From Prevotellaceae bacterium (GTDB lineage Bacteria > Bacteroidota > Bacteroidia > Bacteroidales > UBA932): 8,405 nt of DNA. A program made the translations under genes and the position numbers. Each line of letters opens with the position of its first letter. The stretch's first letter is position 1. This document shows, one piece after another, positions 1-6,207 of the stretch. The notes under the pieces are model-generated. The model saw only the letters and a list, made by a program, of their open reading frames with translations, was not told the origin of the DNA and did no database searches. Where the stretch lies: the NCBI GenBank assembly GCA_031268055.1, contig JAIRXY010000081.1:1-8405 (forward strand), read 5' to 3'.

Positions 1-3
1 TTC

Positions 4-621
4 TCACAGCTTTATCCCCATAAAGCACATGAAGGCTATTCCCATCAGCCCTGTAATGATAAAGGTAATGCCCAATCCTTGCAGGGGCGCCGGAACGTTT
101 GAGTAGGCTAACTTTTCGCGGATGGCGGCTATGCCCACAATGGCCATCAGCCACCCTACTCCCGACCCTAAGCCAAATGCGGCGGCTTCGCCCAGCGTTT
201 GATACTCGCGCTCCTGCATGAACAGCGACCCGCCAAGTATGGCGCAGTTCACCGCAATGAGCGGCAGGAATATTCCCAGCGACGAGTACAGCGCCGGAGC
301 AAATCGCTCTACGGCCATCTCCACAATCTGCACTATGGAGGCAATGACGGCGATAAAAACGATAAAGGCAAGAAAGCTTAAGTCAACATCCTTCAAGTCT
401 TCGCTTATCCACGCCAGCGCGCCGCTGCTCAGCACGTACTTGTTGAGCAGGTAGTTCGCCGGAACGGTGATGGCCAGCATGAAGACTACCGCCACCCCCA
501 AGCCTGCCGAAATCTTTACGTTCTTGGAGACGGCCAAGTAGGAGCACATCCCCAGGAAGTACGCAAAAATCATGTTGTCAATAAAAATCGACCTTACAAA
601 TATGCTGACAACGTCTCCCAT
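4..621 (-). CDS. nqrE: Na+-translocating NADH:quinone oxidoreductase subunit E (NqrE)
   Basis: Integral membrane subunit of the Na+-NQR sodium pump, 205 aa against roughly 200 for the family. The protein is almost entirely hydrophobic helices (about six segments), consistent with the NqrD/NqrE (RnfA/RnfE) fold. The N-terminal stretch [16 protein letters not shown] (residues 11-26) and the later [11 protein letters not shown] (121-131) are family signatures. C26 and C126 match the half-channel cysteines that, together with a pair in NqrD, hold an intramembrane iron-sulfur centre between NqrB and NqrF. The ATG at 621 follows an A-rich leader with no Shine-Dalgarno, common in Bacteroidota. It lies 30 nt after nqrD and is the last complete gene of the operon in view. 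The TGA stop is 3 nt from the window edge, so nqrF, which normally follows, would be outside. NqrE rather than RnfA is favoured because the preceding genes are nqrA to nqrD. Confidence 0.96.
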   Translation of the reverse strand: MGDVVSIFVRSIFIDNMIFAYFLGMCSYLAVSKNVKISAGLGVAVVFMLAITVPANYLLNKYVLSSGALAWISEDLKDVDLSFLAFIVFIAVIASIVQIVEMAVERFAPALYSSLGIFLPLIAVNCAILGGSLFMQEREYQTLGEAAAFGLGSGVGWLMAIVGIAAIREKLAYSNVPAPLQGLGITFIITGLMGIAFMCFMGIKL

Positions 622-651
622 TTTTTTACTGCCTAAAAAGTTTTTTTACGT

Positions 652-1299
652 TTAACTCTTAACCGTATTTTTGCTACGGCTACGCTGTATCCAGATAATA
701 ATGCCCAGCAAAATGAGCGCCATAGGGGGCAAAATTATCAGCCCGTTGTTTTCGTACACGCCGCCATTGGCGATGTAAAAGCTGCTCGGAATAACGCGGT
801 AGCCCCACAGCGTTCCCGAACCCAGCAGCTCGCGGACAAAGGCTACGGCTACGAGTACAAGGCCGTAGCCTAACCCGTTGCCAATGCCGTCGATGAACGA
901 CGGCCACGGCTTGTTGCCCAGCGCAAACGCCTCTATGCGCCCCATGACAATGCAGTTGGTGATAATTAGCCCAACAAATACCGAGAGCTGCTTGCTCACG
1001 TCGTAGGCAAATGCGCGCAACACTTGGTCTACAAGGATAACCAGCAGCGACACCACCACCAGCTGCACAATGATGCGAATACGGTTGGGGATGGTGCTTC
1101 GCAGCGCCGACATGATGGCGTTGGAAACGGCCACCACCACCGTTACCGAAATCGCCATGACCACCGCCGGCTCCAACTTTACCGTTACCGCCAGCGCAGA
1201 GCATACGCCCAGCACCAGCACCGTAACAGGGTTGCTCCGCCCCAGCGGGTCGGTGAGCAGCTTCAGGTTTTTTGCCGAAAACAATGATTCCTTTTCCAT
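652..1299 (-). CDS. nqrD: Na+-translocating NADH:quinone oxidoreductase subunit D (NqrD)
   Basis: Membrane subunit of Na+-NQR, 215 aa, near the usual length of about 210. It has about six hydrophobic helices and a short charged N-terminus (MEKESLFSAKNLKLLTDPL). Family motifs include NPVTVLVLGVCSALAVT (residues 23-39) and LIITNCIVMGR (111-121). C33 and C116 correspond to the two cysteines that pair with those of NqrE to bind an iron-sulfur centre inside the membrane. The C-terminal region has GIGNGLGYGLVLVAVAFVRELLGSG, typical of NqrD. The ATG at 1299 directly abuts the TAA stop of nqrC with no spacer, which suggests translational coupling. NqrD is paralogous to NqrE and to RnfE; operon position makes the NqrD assignment secure. 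Confidence 0.96.
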   Translation of the reverse strand: MEKESLFSAKNLKLLTDPLGRSNPVTVLVLGVCSALAVTVKLEPAVVMAISVTVVVAVSNAIMSALRSTIPNRIRIIVQLVVVSLLVILVDQVLRAFAYDVSKQLSVFVGLIITNCIVMGRIEAFALGNKPWPSFIDGIGNGLGYGLVLVAVAFVRELLGSGTLWGYRVIPSSFYIANGGVYENNGLIILPPMALILLGIIIWIQRSRSKNTVKS

Positions 1300-2337
1300 T
1301 TACAAATTTTCTGTTTGTTGTACGGGTGTATTTTCACTTTCTTCTGCCGGAGCAACGTCGGCGGCATCCTTTTGCAGAGCGGCGTTGGCGGCCTCCTCCT
1401 CCTCCTTTGGCGCGGCGGCGCTATCGGTTGCCGGACTCGCTACCAGCTGGCTGTGGCCGTCCGACGGCTCGGGCGCGGCTTCGCCTTCGTCGACAGGAGG
1501 AGGGACAGCCGCCACAGGAGCAGGCCTGCGCTCTCTTTTGGCAGCCTCTGCCTGCTGCTCCCTCAGCGCTCTTTCATCCTCCTCTTTCTCTTTTAGCCGC
1601 TGCTGTGCGCTCTGGATTCGCTGCTGTTCCTTGAAAAAAAGCAGGTAGGCGTTGAGGTTGTCCAGCAGCATTTTTTCTACCCCCTGGCTTGTAATGGTAC
1701 CTCCGGAGATAGCGTCTACCTCGTGCTGGCGACCCTTCGTGTTGCCGCCTTTCACCACCTTTACGGAGGTGAACATCGAGGCGGCGTCAAAGATTTGCTT
1801 TCCTGCAAACTGCTGCTGAAACTCCGGCGTAGAGAGCTCTGCGCCCAGCCCGGGCGTTTCGCCCTGATGGTCGAACACCACACCGTAGATGGTAGAAAAA
1901 TCGTCGTGCAGCGCTACGTATCCCCAGATAGGCCCCCACAGCCCGGCGCCGCGCACCGGAATTACGTACTTGGGCTTGCCGTCGTCGTCGGAGCAGATGA
2001 ATACGGGCAGCTTGCGGTTGGCAGCGGGCTTGGACGCTTCTTCCTCGAGGCTCACCTCAAAGGCATCGCCCTCCTGCTTTGCTCCGAGCGAGCTCACCAC
2101 GTAGCTGTCGGTAATATACTTTGCGTATTCGTTTTCGATGTACTGCTTCTTGTTTTTCGCTTTTTTCACGTCCGCGGCCTTGTGCACGGAGAGCAGGATG
2201 CTTTGCTTTTTCTCCACCTCAACATTTTTTTGCTGAAATGGCTTGAGCAGCGTTGCCGCCACCGATAGCGCCGCCGCTACTATCACCACCAGCGCAATGG
2301 AGTAGATGTATATGTACTTGTTGCTGTCTTTGTTCAT
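1300..2337 (-). CDS. nqrC: Na+-translocating NADH:quinone oxidoreductase subunit C (NqrC) with unusual C-terminal tail
   Basis: FMN-bearing subunit of Na+-NQR. One membrane helix (about residues 8-31) anchors a periplasmic FMN-binding domain. The core reads as ordinary NqrC: GLWGPIWGYVAL (132-143), GETPGLGAEL (159-168) and the flavinylation motif DAISGGTITS (208-217), where T214 aligns with the threonine that carries covalent FMN, attached by ApbE, in characterised NqrC. The motif reads SGGT rather than the usual SGAT. The core ends near residue 236, close to the normal total length of about 230-260. The remaining 109 or so residues are extra: a charged, probably coiled-coil helix (237-270), a Pro/Ala stretch (271-292) and an acidic Ala/Glu-rich tail to residue 345. 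The reading frame stays open and in phase and the next gene starts at the stop, so this is not an obvious frameshift. It starts 14 nt after nqrB; GGTGA just upstream is a weak ribosome site. Confidence 0.95.
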   Translation of the reverse strand: MNKDSNKYIYIYSIALVVIVAAALSVAATLLKPFQQKNVEVEKKQSILLSVHKAADVKKAKNKKQYIENEYAKYITDSYVVSSLGAKQEGDAFEVSLEEEASKPAANRKLPVFICSDDDGKPKYVIPVRGAGLWGPIWGYVALHDDFSTIYGVVFDHQGETPGLGAELSTPEFQQQFAGKQIFDAASMFTSVKVVKGGNTKGRQHEVDAISGGTITSQGVEKMLLDNLNAYLLFFKEQQRIQSAQQRLKEKEEDERALREQQAEAAKRERRPAPVAAVPPPVDEGEAAPEPSDGHSQLVASPATDSAAAPKEEEEAANAALQKDAADVAPAEESENTPVQQTENL

Positions 2338-2351
2338 GGTTTCACCGTTTT

Positions 2352-3524
2352 TTATACTTTTTGCACAGCTTGCTTTGCTCGCTTGAGCCTTCTGCCTATG
2401 TTGACCTGCACCACGCAGTGGTCAATCAGCGGGGCAAAGGCGTTCATGAACAGGATAGCCAGCATCATTCCCTCGGGATAGGCCGGATTCAGCACGCGTA
2501 TCACAACTGCCATTGCCCCAATGAGAAATCCGTAAATCCATTTTCCGCTCTTGGTTTGCGAAGCCGTAACGGGGTCGGTGGCCATGAACACCGCGCCAAA
2601 GGCAAATCCGCCCATGATAAGGTGCTGATAGGCGGGGATGCTCATGTAGGCGCTACCGCCAATCAGGTTAAACAGCAGGCCGGTGAGGTAGCCGCCTGCC
2701 GCCACCGACAGCATAATGCGCGCGCTGCCCACGCCTGTGAGGATAAGCAGCGCCGCCCCCAGCAGGATGGCCGCCGTGGAGGTTTCGCCCACGGAGCCGG
2801 GGATAAATCCCCAAAACATTTTTTCTACCTCCATCGCCGAGAACGGCAGGTGGCCGGCAAGCGCTCTGGCCAGCGGGGTGGCGCCCGAAAATCCGTCGAC
2901 GACCCCTACTCCCTTGGACAACCCGCCAATCCAAATGGCATCGCCGGAGATGTGCGAGGGGTAGGAGAAAAATACAAAGGCGCGCGCCAAGAGCGCAGGG
3001 TTGAATATGTTCATCCCCGTGCCCCCAAACACCTCCTTGCCGATGATGACGGCAAAGGCGGTGGCCAGCGCCAGCATCCACAGCGGAACGTCGGGGGGCA
3101 TGACCATAGGAATGAGGATGCCCGACACCAGAAAGCCCTCGTTGACCTCGTGCCCCCGAATTTGCGCCGACGCAAACTCAATGCCCAAGCCAACAATGTA
3201 GGATACGGCCAGCATTGGGAGGACTTTTTCGAGGCCGTACAGGAAAATGCTCCAAAAGCCCACCTCCTGATTGATGGAGAGGTAGCGCTGAAACCCTACA
3301 TTCCAAATACCAAACAGCAGCGCAGGCGCAAGCGCCATAATCACCACGGTCATCGTCCGCTTGAGGTCGATAGCGTCGCGCACGTGGCAGCCTCCGCTTG
3401 TTACCGTTTTGGGCACAAAAAGCAGCGATTCAAACGCCTCGAACGTTGAATGCAGGAAGTGCAGGCGGCCTCCTTTTTCGAAGCCCGGCCTGATGTTGTC
3501 AAAAAAATTTCGTATAGCTTTCAT
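2352..3524 (-). CDS. nqrB: Na+-translocating NADH:quinone oxidoreductase subunit B (NqrB)
   Basis: Large membrane subunit of Na+-NQR, 390 aa, within the family range (about 380-415). It carries a covalently bound FMN and riboflavin and contributes to the quinone site and sodium path. A polar N-terminus of about 55 residues precedes roughly ten hydrophobic helices. Signature motifs are visible: HEVNEGFLVSG (125-135), GGTGMNIFNPALLARAF (167-183), the flavinylation motif DGFSGAT (210-216) with T216 as the expected FMN acceptor, and ATDPVTAS (315-322). The SGAT motif is intact here, unlike in the neighbouring NqrC. The ATG at 3524 is preceded by AGGAG at 5-nt spacing, one of the few clear Shine-Dalgarno sequences in the window. 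It sits 49 nt after nqrA and 14 nt before nqrC. RnfD is a homologue but lacks this operon context. Confidence 0.97.
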   Translation of the reverse strand: MKAIRNFFDNIRPGFEKGGRLHFLHSTFEAFESLLFVPKTVTSGGCHVRDAIDLKRTMTVVIMALAPALLFGIWNVGFQRYLSINQEVGFWSIFLYGLEKVLPMLAVSYIVGLGIEFASAQIRGHEVNEGFLVSGILIPMVMPPDVPLWMLALATAFAVIIGKEVFGGTGMNIFNPALLARAFVFFSYPSHISGDAIWIGGLSKGVGVVDGFSGATPLARALAGHLPFSAMEVEKMFWGFIPGSVGETSTAAILLGAALLILTGVGSARIMLSVAAGGYLTGLLFNLIGGSAYMSIPAYQHLIMGGFAFGAVFMATDPVTASQTKSGKWIYGFLIGAMAVVIRVLNPAYPEGMMLAILFMNAFAPLIDHCVVQVNIGRRLKRAKQAVQKV

Positions 3525-3529
3525 GTAAG

Positions 3530-3534
3530 CTCCT
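3530..3534 (-). promoter_or_regulatory. Ribosome binding site of nqrB
   Basis: The minus strand reads AGGAG, then CTTAC, then the nqrB ATG, so the core and 5-nt spacing match a classical Shine-Dalgarno. This is notable because most other genes in the window have no recognisable one, as is usual in Bacteroidota. It supports 3524 as the nqrB start. Confidence 0.55.
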
Positions 3535-3573
3535 AAGCCTAAATTTATGGAAGTTCTCCACCGTGTTATATGT

Positions 3574-4929
3574 TTAACCCACCTCTGCCCTCATCAGGTC
3601 AATGCCCTTGCGCAGCAGCCGCTGCACCTCTACTTTTGAGGAGCACACAAACTCGCACAGCGCAAGGTCTTCTTCTATCACCTCGTAAATCCCCAGCTTT
3701 TCCATGCGCTCCACGTCGCCCGCCATGATTGCCTTAATCAGGTACACCGGCAGGATGTCCATCGGCAGCACCCGCTCGTACTGTCCGGTTACGACAAAAG
3801 CGCGCTGTCCGCCGTTGAGGTTTGTGTTCAGCGCGTACTGCTTGCCGGGCATGAGCCACGAGAAGTAGCTGCGCGACATGCTCAGCTTTTTGAAGCGGGG
3901 CATGAGCCAGCCTAAGGCTTCGTAGCAGTCACCCTCGCTGATAGCTGTTACCTCGTTGCTGTAAAAGCCCAAGTATCCGTCAATGCCTACCTTAGCGCCG
4001 GTGAGCACGTTTCCACTAATCACGCGCTTGTGCTCGCCTCCGTCGTTGATAAGCTCTGCCAGCCCGCTCAGGGAGGCTCCGGCGGCCATGCGGTAGTAGC
4101 GCGGCTTCTTGACCTCGGGGCCTACCAGCGCAACCACCTTCGACACGTCGTACACGCCACCGGCAAAGAGCTTTCCCAGCGCAACCACGTGCTGGGGCGC
4201 AATTGTCCACACCACGTCGCCTTTGTTGATGGGGTCGATGTGGTGTATCTGCACGCCAACGTTGCCCGCAGGGTGCGGCCCCTCGAAGCGGTGCACCGCT
4301 ACGCCCTTGGCGCGCTCAAACGTATTGTTGGCGGGGTAGCTGGCGCATAGCGAAAGGTGCACTTTGCCTGCCGTCAGCATTTTCAGCACGTCAACGCCTT
4401 TTTGAAACGGCGCGCCTTCGCCGTTCACGAGGTAGTCGGCGTCGGCGGCTAAGGGCGCGGTGTCGAAGCCGGAGATAAAAATGGCCTTAGGGGTTGCCTG
4501 CGGGTCGGCAAGCACGCCGTAGGGACGCTGCACCAAGAAAGGCCACGCGCCCGACTTCAGCATAAACCCTACTACCTCGCTGCGCGACGCTGCCGCCAAG
4601 CTGGGCGGCGTGAGCGGCTCGCTCTCGTTCTTCCCGTCGGGGGTGATGGTAACCTCCAAAATTGCCCGCCGCTCGCCGCGGTTTACCGCCTGTAGCGTGC
4701 CGCTCACGGGAGAGGCAAAAAGGATTTCAGGCCTGTACTTATCACAAAAAACCGGCGTTCCCGCTTTCACGGCGCTGCCCACCTCAAGAAGCATCTTGGG
4801 CGTTAACCCTTGAAAATCGGTAGGCTTAATGGCGTAAGAAAGCGGGGATGGACATTTAGGAAGTACCCTTTCGGGCAAGCCTTGCAGCTTTATATCCAGC
4901 CCTCTTTTTAACTTAATGGTCTGCTGCAT
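3574..4929 (-). CDS. nqrA: Na+-translocating NADH:quinone oxidoreductase subunit A (NqrA)
   Basis: Soluble cytoplasmic-face subunit of Na+-NQR, 451 aa, at the normal family length of about 446-450. The N-terminus KLKRGLDIKLQGLPE (residues 7-21) is typical. Next comes a barrel-sandwich (biotinyl-lipoyl-like) segment, EVGSAVKAGTPVFCDK to SGTLQAVNRGERRAI (49-90). A central domain follows with RPYGVLADP (135-143) and FISGFDTAPLA (151-161), then the conserved GPHPAGNVGVQIHHIDP (217-233). The C-terminal signature EDLALCEFVCSSKVEVQ spans 420-436. The start at 4929 fits the family N-terminus with no extension. It is the first gene of the operon, preceded by a probable promoter about 37 nt upstream and a 509-nt spacer. 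NqrA contributes to quinone handling; the sequence gives no reason to think it inactive. Confidence 0.97.
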   Translation of the reverse strand: MQQTIKLKRGLDIKLQGLPERVLPKCPSPLSYAIKPTDFQGLTPKMLLEVGSAVKAGTPVFCDKYRPEILFASPVSGTLQAVNRGERRAILEVTITPDGKNESEPLTPPSLAAASRSEVVGFMLKSGAWPFLVQRPYGVLADPQATPKAIFISGFDTAPLAADADYLVNGEGAPFQKGVDVLKMLTAGKVHLSLCASYPANNTFERAKGVAVHRFEGPHPAGNVGVQIHHIDPINKGDVVWTIAPQHVVALGKLFAGGVYDVSKVVALVGPEVKKPRYYRMAAGASLSGLAELINDGGEHKRVISGNVLTGAKVGIDGYLGFYSNEVTAISEGDCYEALGWLMPRFKKLSMSRSYFSWLMPGKQYALNTNLNGGQRAFVVTGQYERVLPMDILPVYLIKAIMAGDVERMEKLGIYEVIEEDLALCEFVCSSKVEVQRLLRKGIDLMRAEVG

Positions 4930-4965
4930 AAGTGCATAAAGTTATTCTTAGTTGAAAGATGGCAG

Positions 4966-4973
4966 CAAAGGTA
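4966..4973 (-). promoter_or_regulatory. Probable -7 promoter element of the nqr operon (TACCTTTG)
   Basis: On the minus strand this reads TACCTTTG followed by C, an exact match to the Bacteroidota -7 consensus TAnnTTTG. It is 36 nt upstream of the nqrA ATG, predicting a short leader of about 30 nt. I see no convincing TTTG or TTG -33 element 19-23 nt further upstream, so the call rests on the -7 box and its position. Confidence 0.55.
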
Positions 4974-5419
4974 GTGAAAATAATTGAGAATGGAGAACGA
5001 AAATTGGAGATTTAACCTATAACATCGTAGCCCTCAGCCCTGCTGACCCATCGCTGGCGCGGACTTGACTTGCGCTTTCATTTGTCTGCGCTGTGATTTT
5101 TTGATTTGAATGATTTCAATCATATCTGCAGCCCAAAACAGATTGGTAATATTGACGTTCTAAAAATGAACTTTTTACGCAAGTTAATGATTCACTTTGT
5201 ATTTATTTTTTCGGAGTTCGCCTTGCTCGGTTCAAAGATTCAAAATTCGATGACGCCATAAGAGGTTAGCTGATTTTGCGCATAGAACTCAGCCAAAAGC
5301 GGATGTATAGAACTCGAAAGCTCCAACTTTAGCTTGAAATGCGATTTTTAGAGCTTGATTTATGCCACCCCACCCGAAAGGGCGCAATCCATACGACGAA
5401 CTTTCGAGACAGACTTTTA

Positions 5420-5427
5420 CAAAGATA
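5420..5427 (-). promoter_or_regulatory. Possible second -7 promoter box (TATCTTTG) facing nqrA
   Basis: The minus strand reads TATCTTTG, an exact TAnnTTTG match, beginning 11 nt after the stop of the OmpR-type regulator. A transcript from here would run across the spacer into nqrA with a leader of nearly 500 nt, or make a small RNA. No -33 element is evident at the normal spacing, and AT-rich DNA will give such matches by chance, so this is tentative. Confidence 0.25.
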
Positions 5428-5438
5428 GGTCAACTAAT

Positions 5439-6119
5439 TTATGACATTGTTGTCATTTTGTAGCCAACGCCGTAAATATTTTCTATTCCTACCTCCGAAG
5501 CATTGTCCTTCAACTTTTTGCGCAGATTTTTTACCTGCGAGTAGACAAAATCGAAGCTGTCCGCCAAATCCGAGCTGTCGCCCCAAACGTGCTCTGCTAA
5601 GGTTTCCTTGGTAATAAGGCGATTTTTGTTGGCGGCAAAAAAAGTCAGCATGTCAAATTCTTTGCGATTCAGCTTCAGCAGCTTATGCCCTACAAATGCC
5701 TGCCTGCCGACAAAATCAACCGATAAGTTCCCCAGCTGTAGGATTTGCTTACCGTCCATTTGCTTGCGCCGCAAAACGGCTTTGATTCGGGCGTGGAGCT
5801 CCGGCAGATGGAAAGGTTTAGTCAGGTAGTCGTCGGCGCCCAAGTCCAGCCCTGTGATTTTATCTTCGAGCGAATTTTTGGCGGAGATAATAATGATGTT
5901 GCCCGATTTTCCCTTCTTTTTCATTTCTTCAAGGATTTTCAACCCGCTGCCGCCGGGTAGCGAAATGTCCAGCAAAATGCAGTCGTAATCGTAAAGCATC
6001 ACTTTTTCTACGGCGGCTTGGTAGGTAGTAGCTTTTTCCACGACGTATTTTTCCGACAGCAGAAATGTTTCCATCGCTTTCAGCAGCTGATATTCATCTT
6101 CTATGACAAGAATTTTCAT
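5439..6119 (-). CDS. OmpR/PhoB-family response regulator
   Basis: Two-component DNA-binding regulator of 226 aa with the usual two domains. The receiver domain (about 1-120) starts MKILVIEDE. It shows the acidic pair E7/D8, the phospho-acceptor D51 in LLDISLPGGSGL, S79 in the switch position and K101 in the TKPF motif. The C-terminal winged-helix domain (about 127-226) ends with HVWGDSSDLADSFDFVYSQVKNLRKKL and GIENIYGVGYKM, typical of Bacteroidota members. ATG at 6119 is preferred because it gives the family N-terminus. The frame stays open to an ATG at 6170 or TTG at 6176, which would add a Val-Asp repeat (PKVDVDVDVDVV) encoded by a hexanucleotide repeat. It lies downstream of the NtrC-type gene and is probably co-transcribed with it. 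No histidine kinase gene is adjacent in the window, so the input is unknown; the position just upstream of nqr makes that operon a candidate target, by inference only. Confidence 0.93.
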   Translation of the reverse strand: MKILVIEDEYQLLKAMETFLLSEKYVVEKATTYQAAVEKVMLYDYDCILLDISLPGGSGLKILEEMKKKGKSGNIIIISAKNSLEDKITGLDLGADDYLTKPFHLPELHARIKAVLRRKQMDGKQILQLGNLSVDFVGRQAFVGHKLLKLNRKEFDMLTFFAANKNRLITKETLAEHVWGDSSDLADSFDFVYSQVKNLRKKLKDNASEVGIENIYGVGYKMTTMS

Positions 6120-6133
6120 GGTTGCCGTTGTTA

Positions 6134-6161
6134 CTACATCTACATCTACATCTACATCTAC
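6134..6161 (-). repeat. Hexanucleotide tandem repeat at the start of the response regulator
   Basis: The plus strand has four perfect copies of CTACAT plus a partial CTAC (28 nt). On the minus strand this reads as tandem GATGTA units ending 15 nt before the ATG at 6119. If translation begins upstream (6170 or 6176) the units encode Val-Asp repeats; otherwise they lie in the leader. Copy-number change moves in 6-nt steps, so it cannot shift the frame but would change leader length or N-terminus. Confidence 0.9.
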
Positions 6162-6207
6162 TTTTGGCATAAGCAAGGCTTACAGCGAATACCTCCGCAC
6201 GGGCAAG

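Larger units (their letters stand above)
4930..5438. other. 509-nt spacer between the OmpR-type regulator and nqrA
   Basis: No supported gene lies here. The stretch is visibly more AT-rich than the flanking genes and has stops in all frames. It holds the nqrA promoter box (4966-4973) and a second TAnnTTTG box near its far end (5420-5427). Small repeats are also present: a 6-bp inverted repeat ATGATT/AATCAT at 5110-5123, TGCGCT at 5071-5076 and 5087-5092, and a 9-bp direct repeat ATAGAACTC at 5282-5290 and 5307-5315. The part at 5095-5125 has loosely periodic ATCA/GATT words of the kind seen in degenerate Bacteroidota intergenic DNA. I see no tRNA, no recognisable riboswitch and no sensor-kinase remnant. 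Confidence 0.6.

Noticed and set aside
680..1204. 174-codon minus-strand frame overlapping nqrD in another phase
   Set aside because: Out-of-phase reading of nqrD with skewed composition (His, Arg, Gly, Ala); nqrD itself is complete and canonical.
1070..1648. 192-codon plus-strand frame rich in Ser and Ala over nqrC and nqrD
   Set aside because: It is an antisense shadow of the low-complexity NqrC tail and of NqrD; no recognisable domain.
2253..3449. 398-codon open frame on the plus strand antisense to nqrB
   Set aside because: It is an antisense shadow of a GC-rich coding region; the product is rich in His, Arg and Gly with no family motifs, while the minus strand encodes full-length NqrB with all signatures.
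5055..5070. Sigma-54 promoter-like TGGCGCGGACTTGAC
   Set aside because: The -24 GG is present, but the -12 part reads TGAC at the required spacing rather than TTGC, and it points away from the minus-strand genes.
4930..5438. tRNA, CRISPR array, insertion sequence or kinase remnant in the spacer
   Set aside because: No T-arm motif, no regularly spaced repeats, no paired terminal inverted repeats or transposase fragment, and no kinase motifs could be found by eye on either strand.
5441..5456. Inverted repeat ATGACA/TGTCAT at the end of the OmpR-type gene as a terminator
   Set aside because: The stem is only 6 bp, AT-rich, overlaps the last codons and has no following U-run, so it does not stand out as a terminator.
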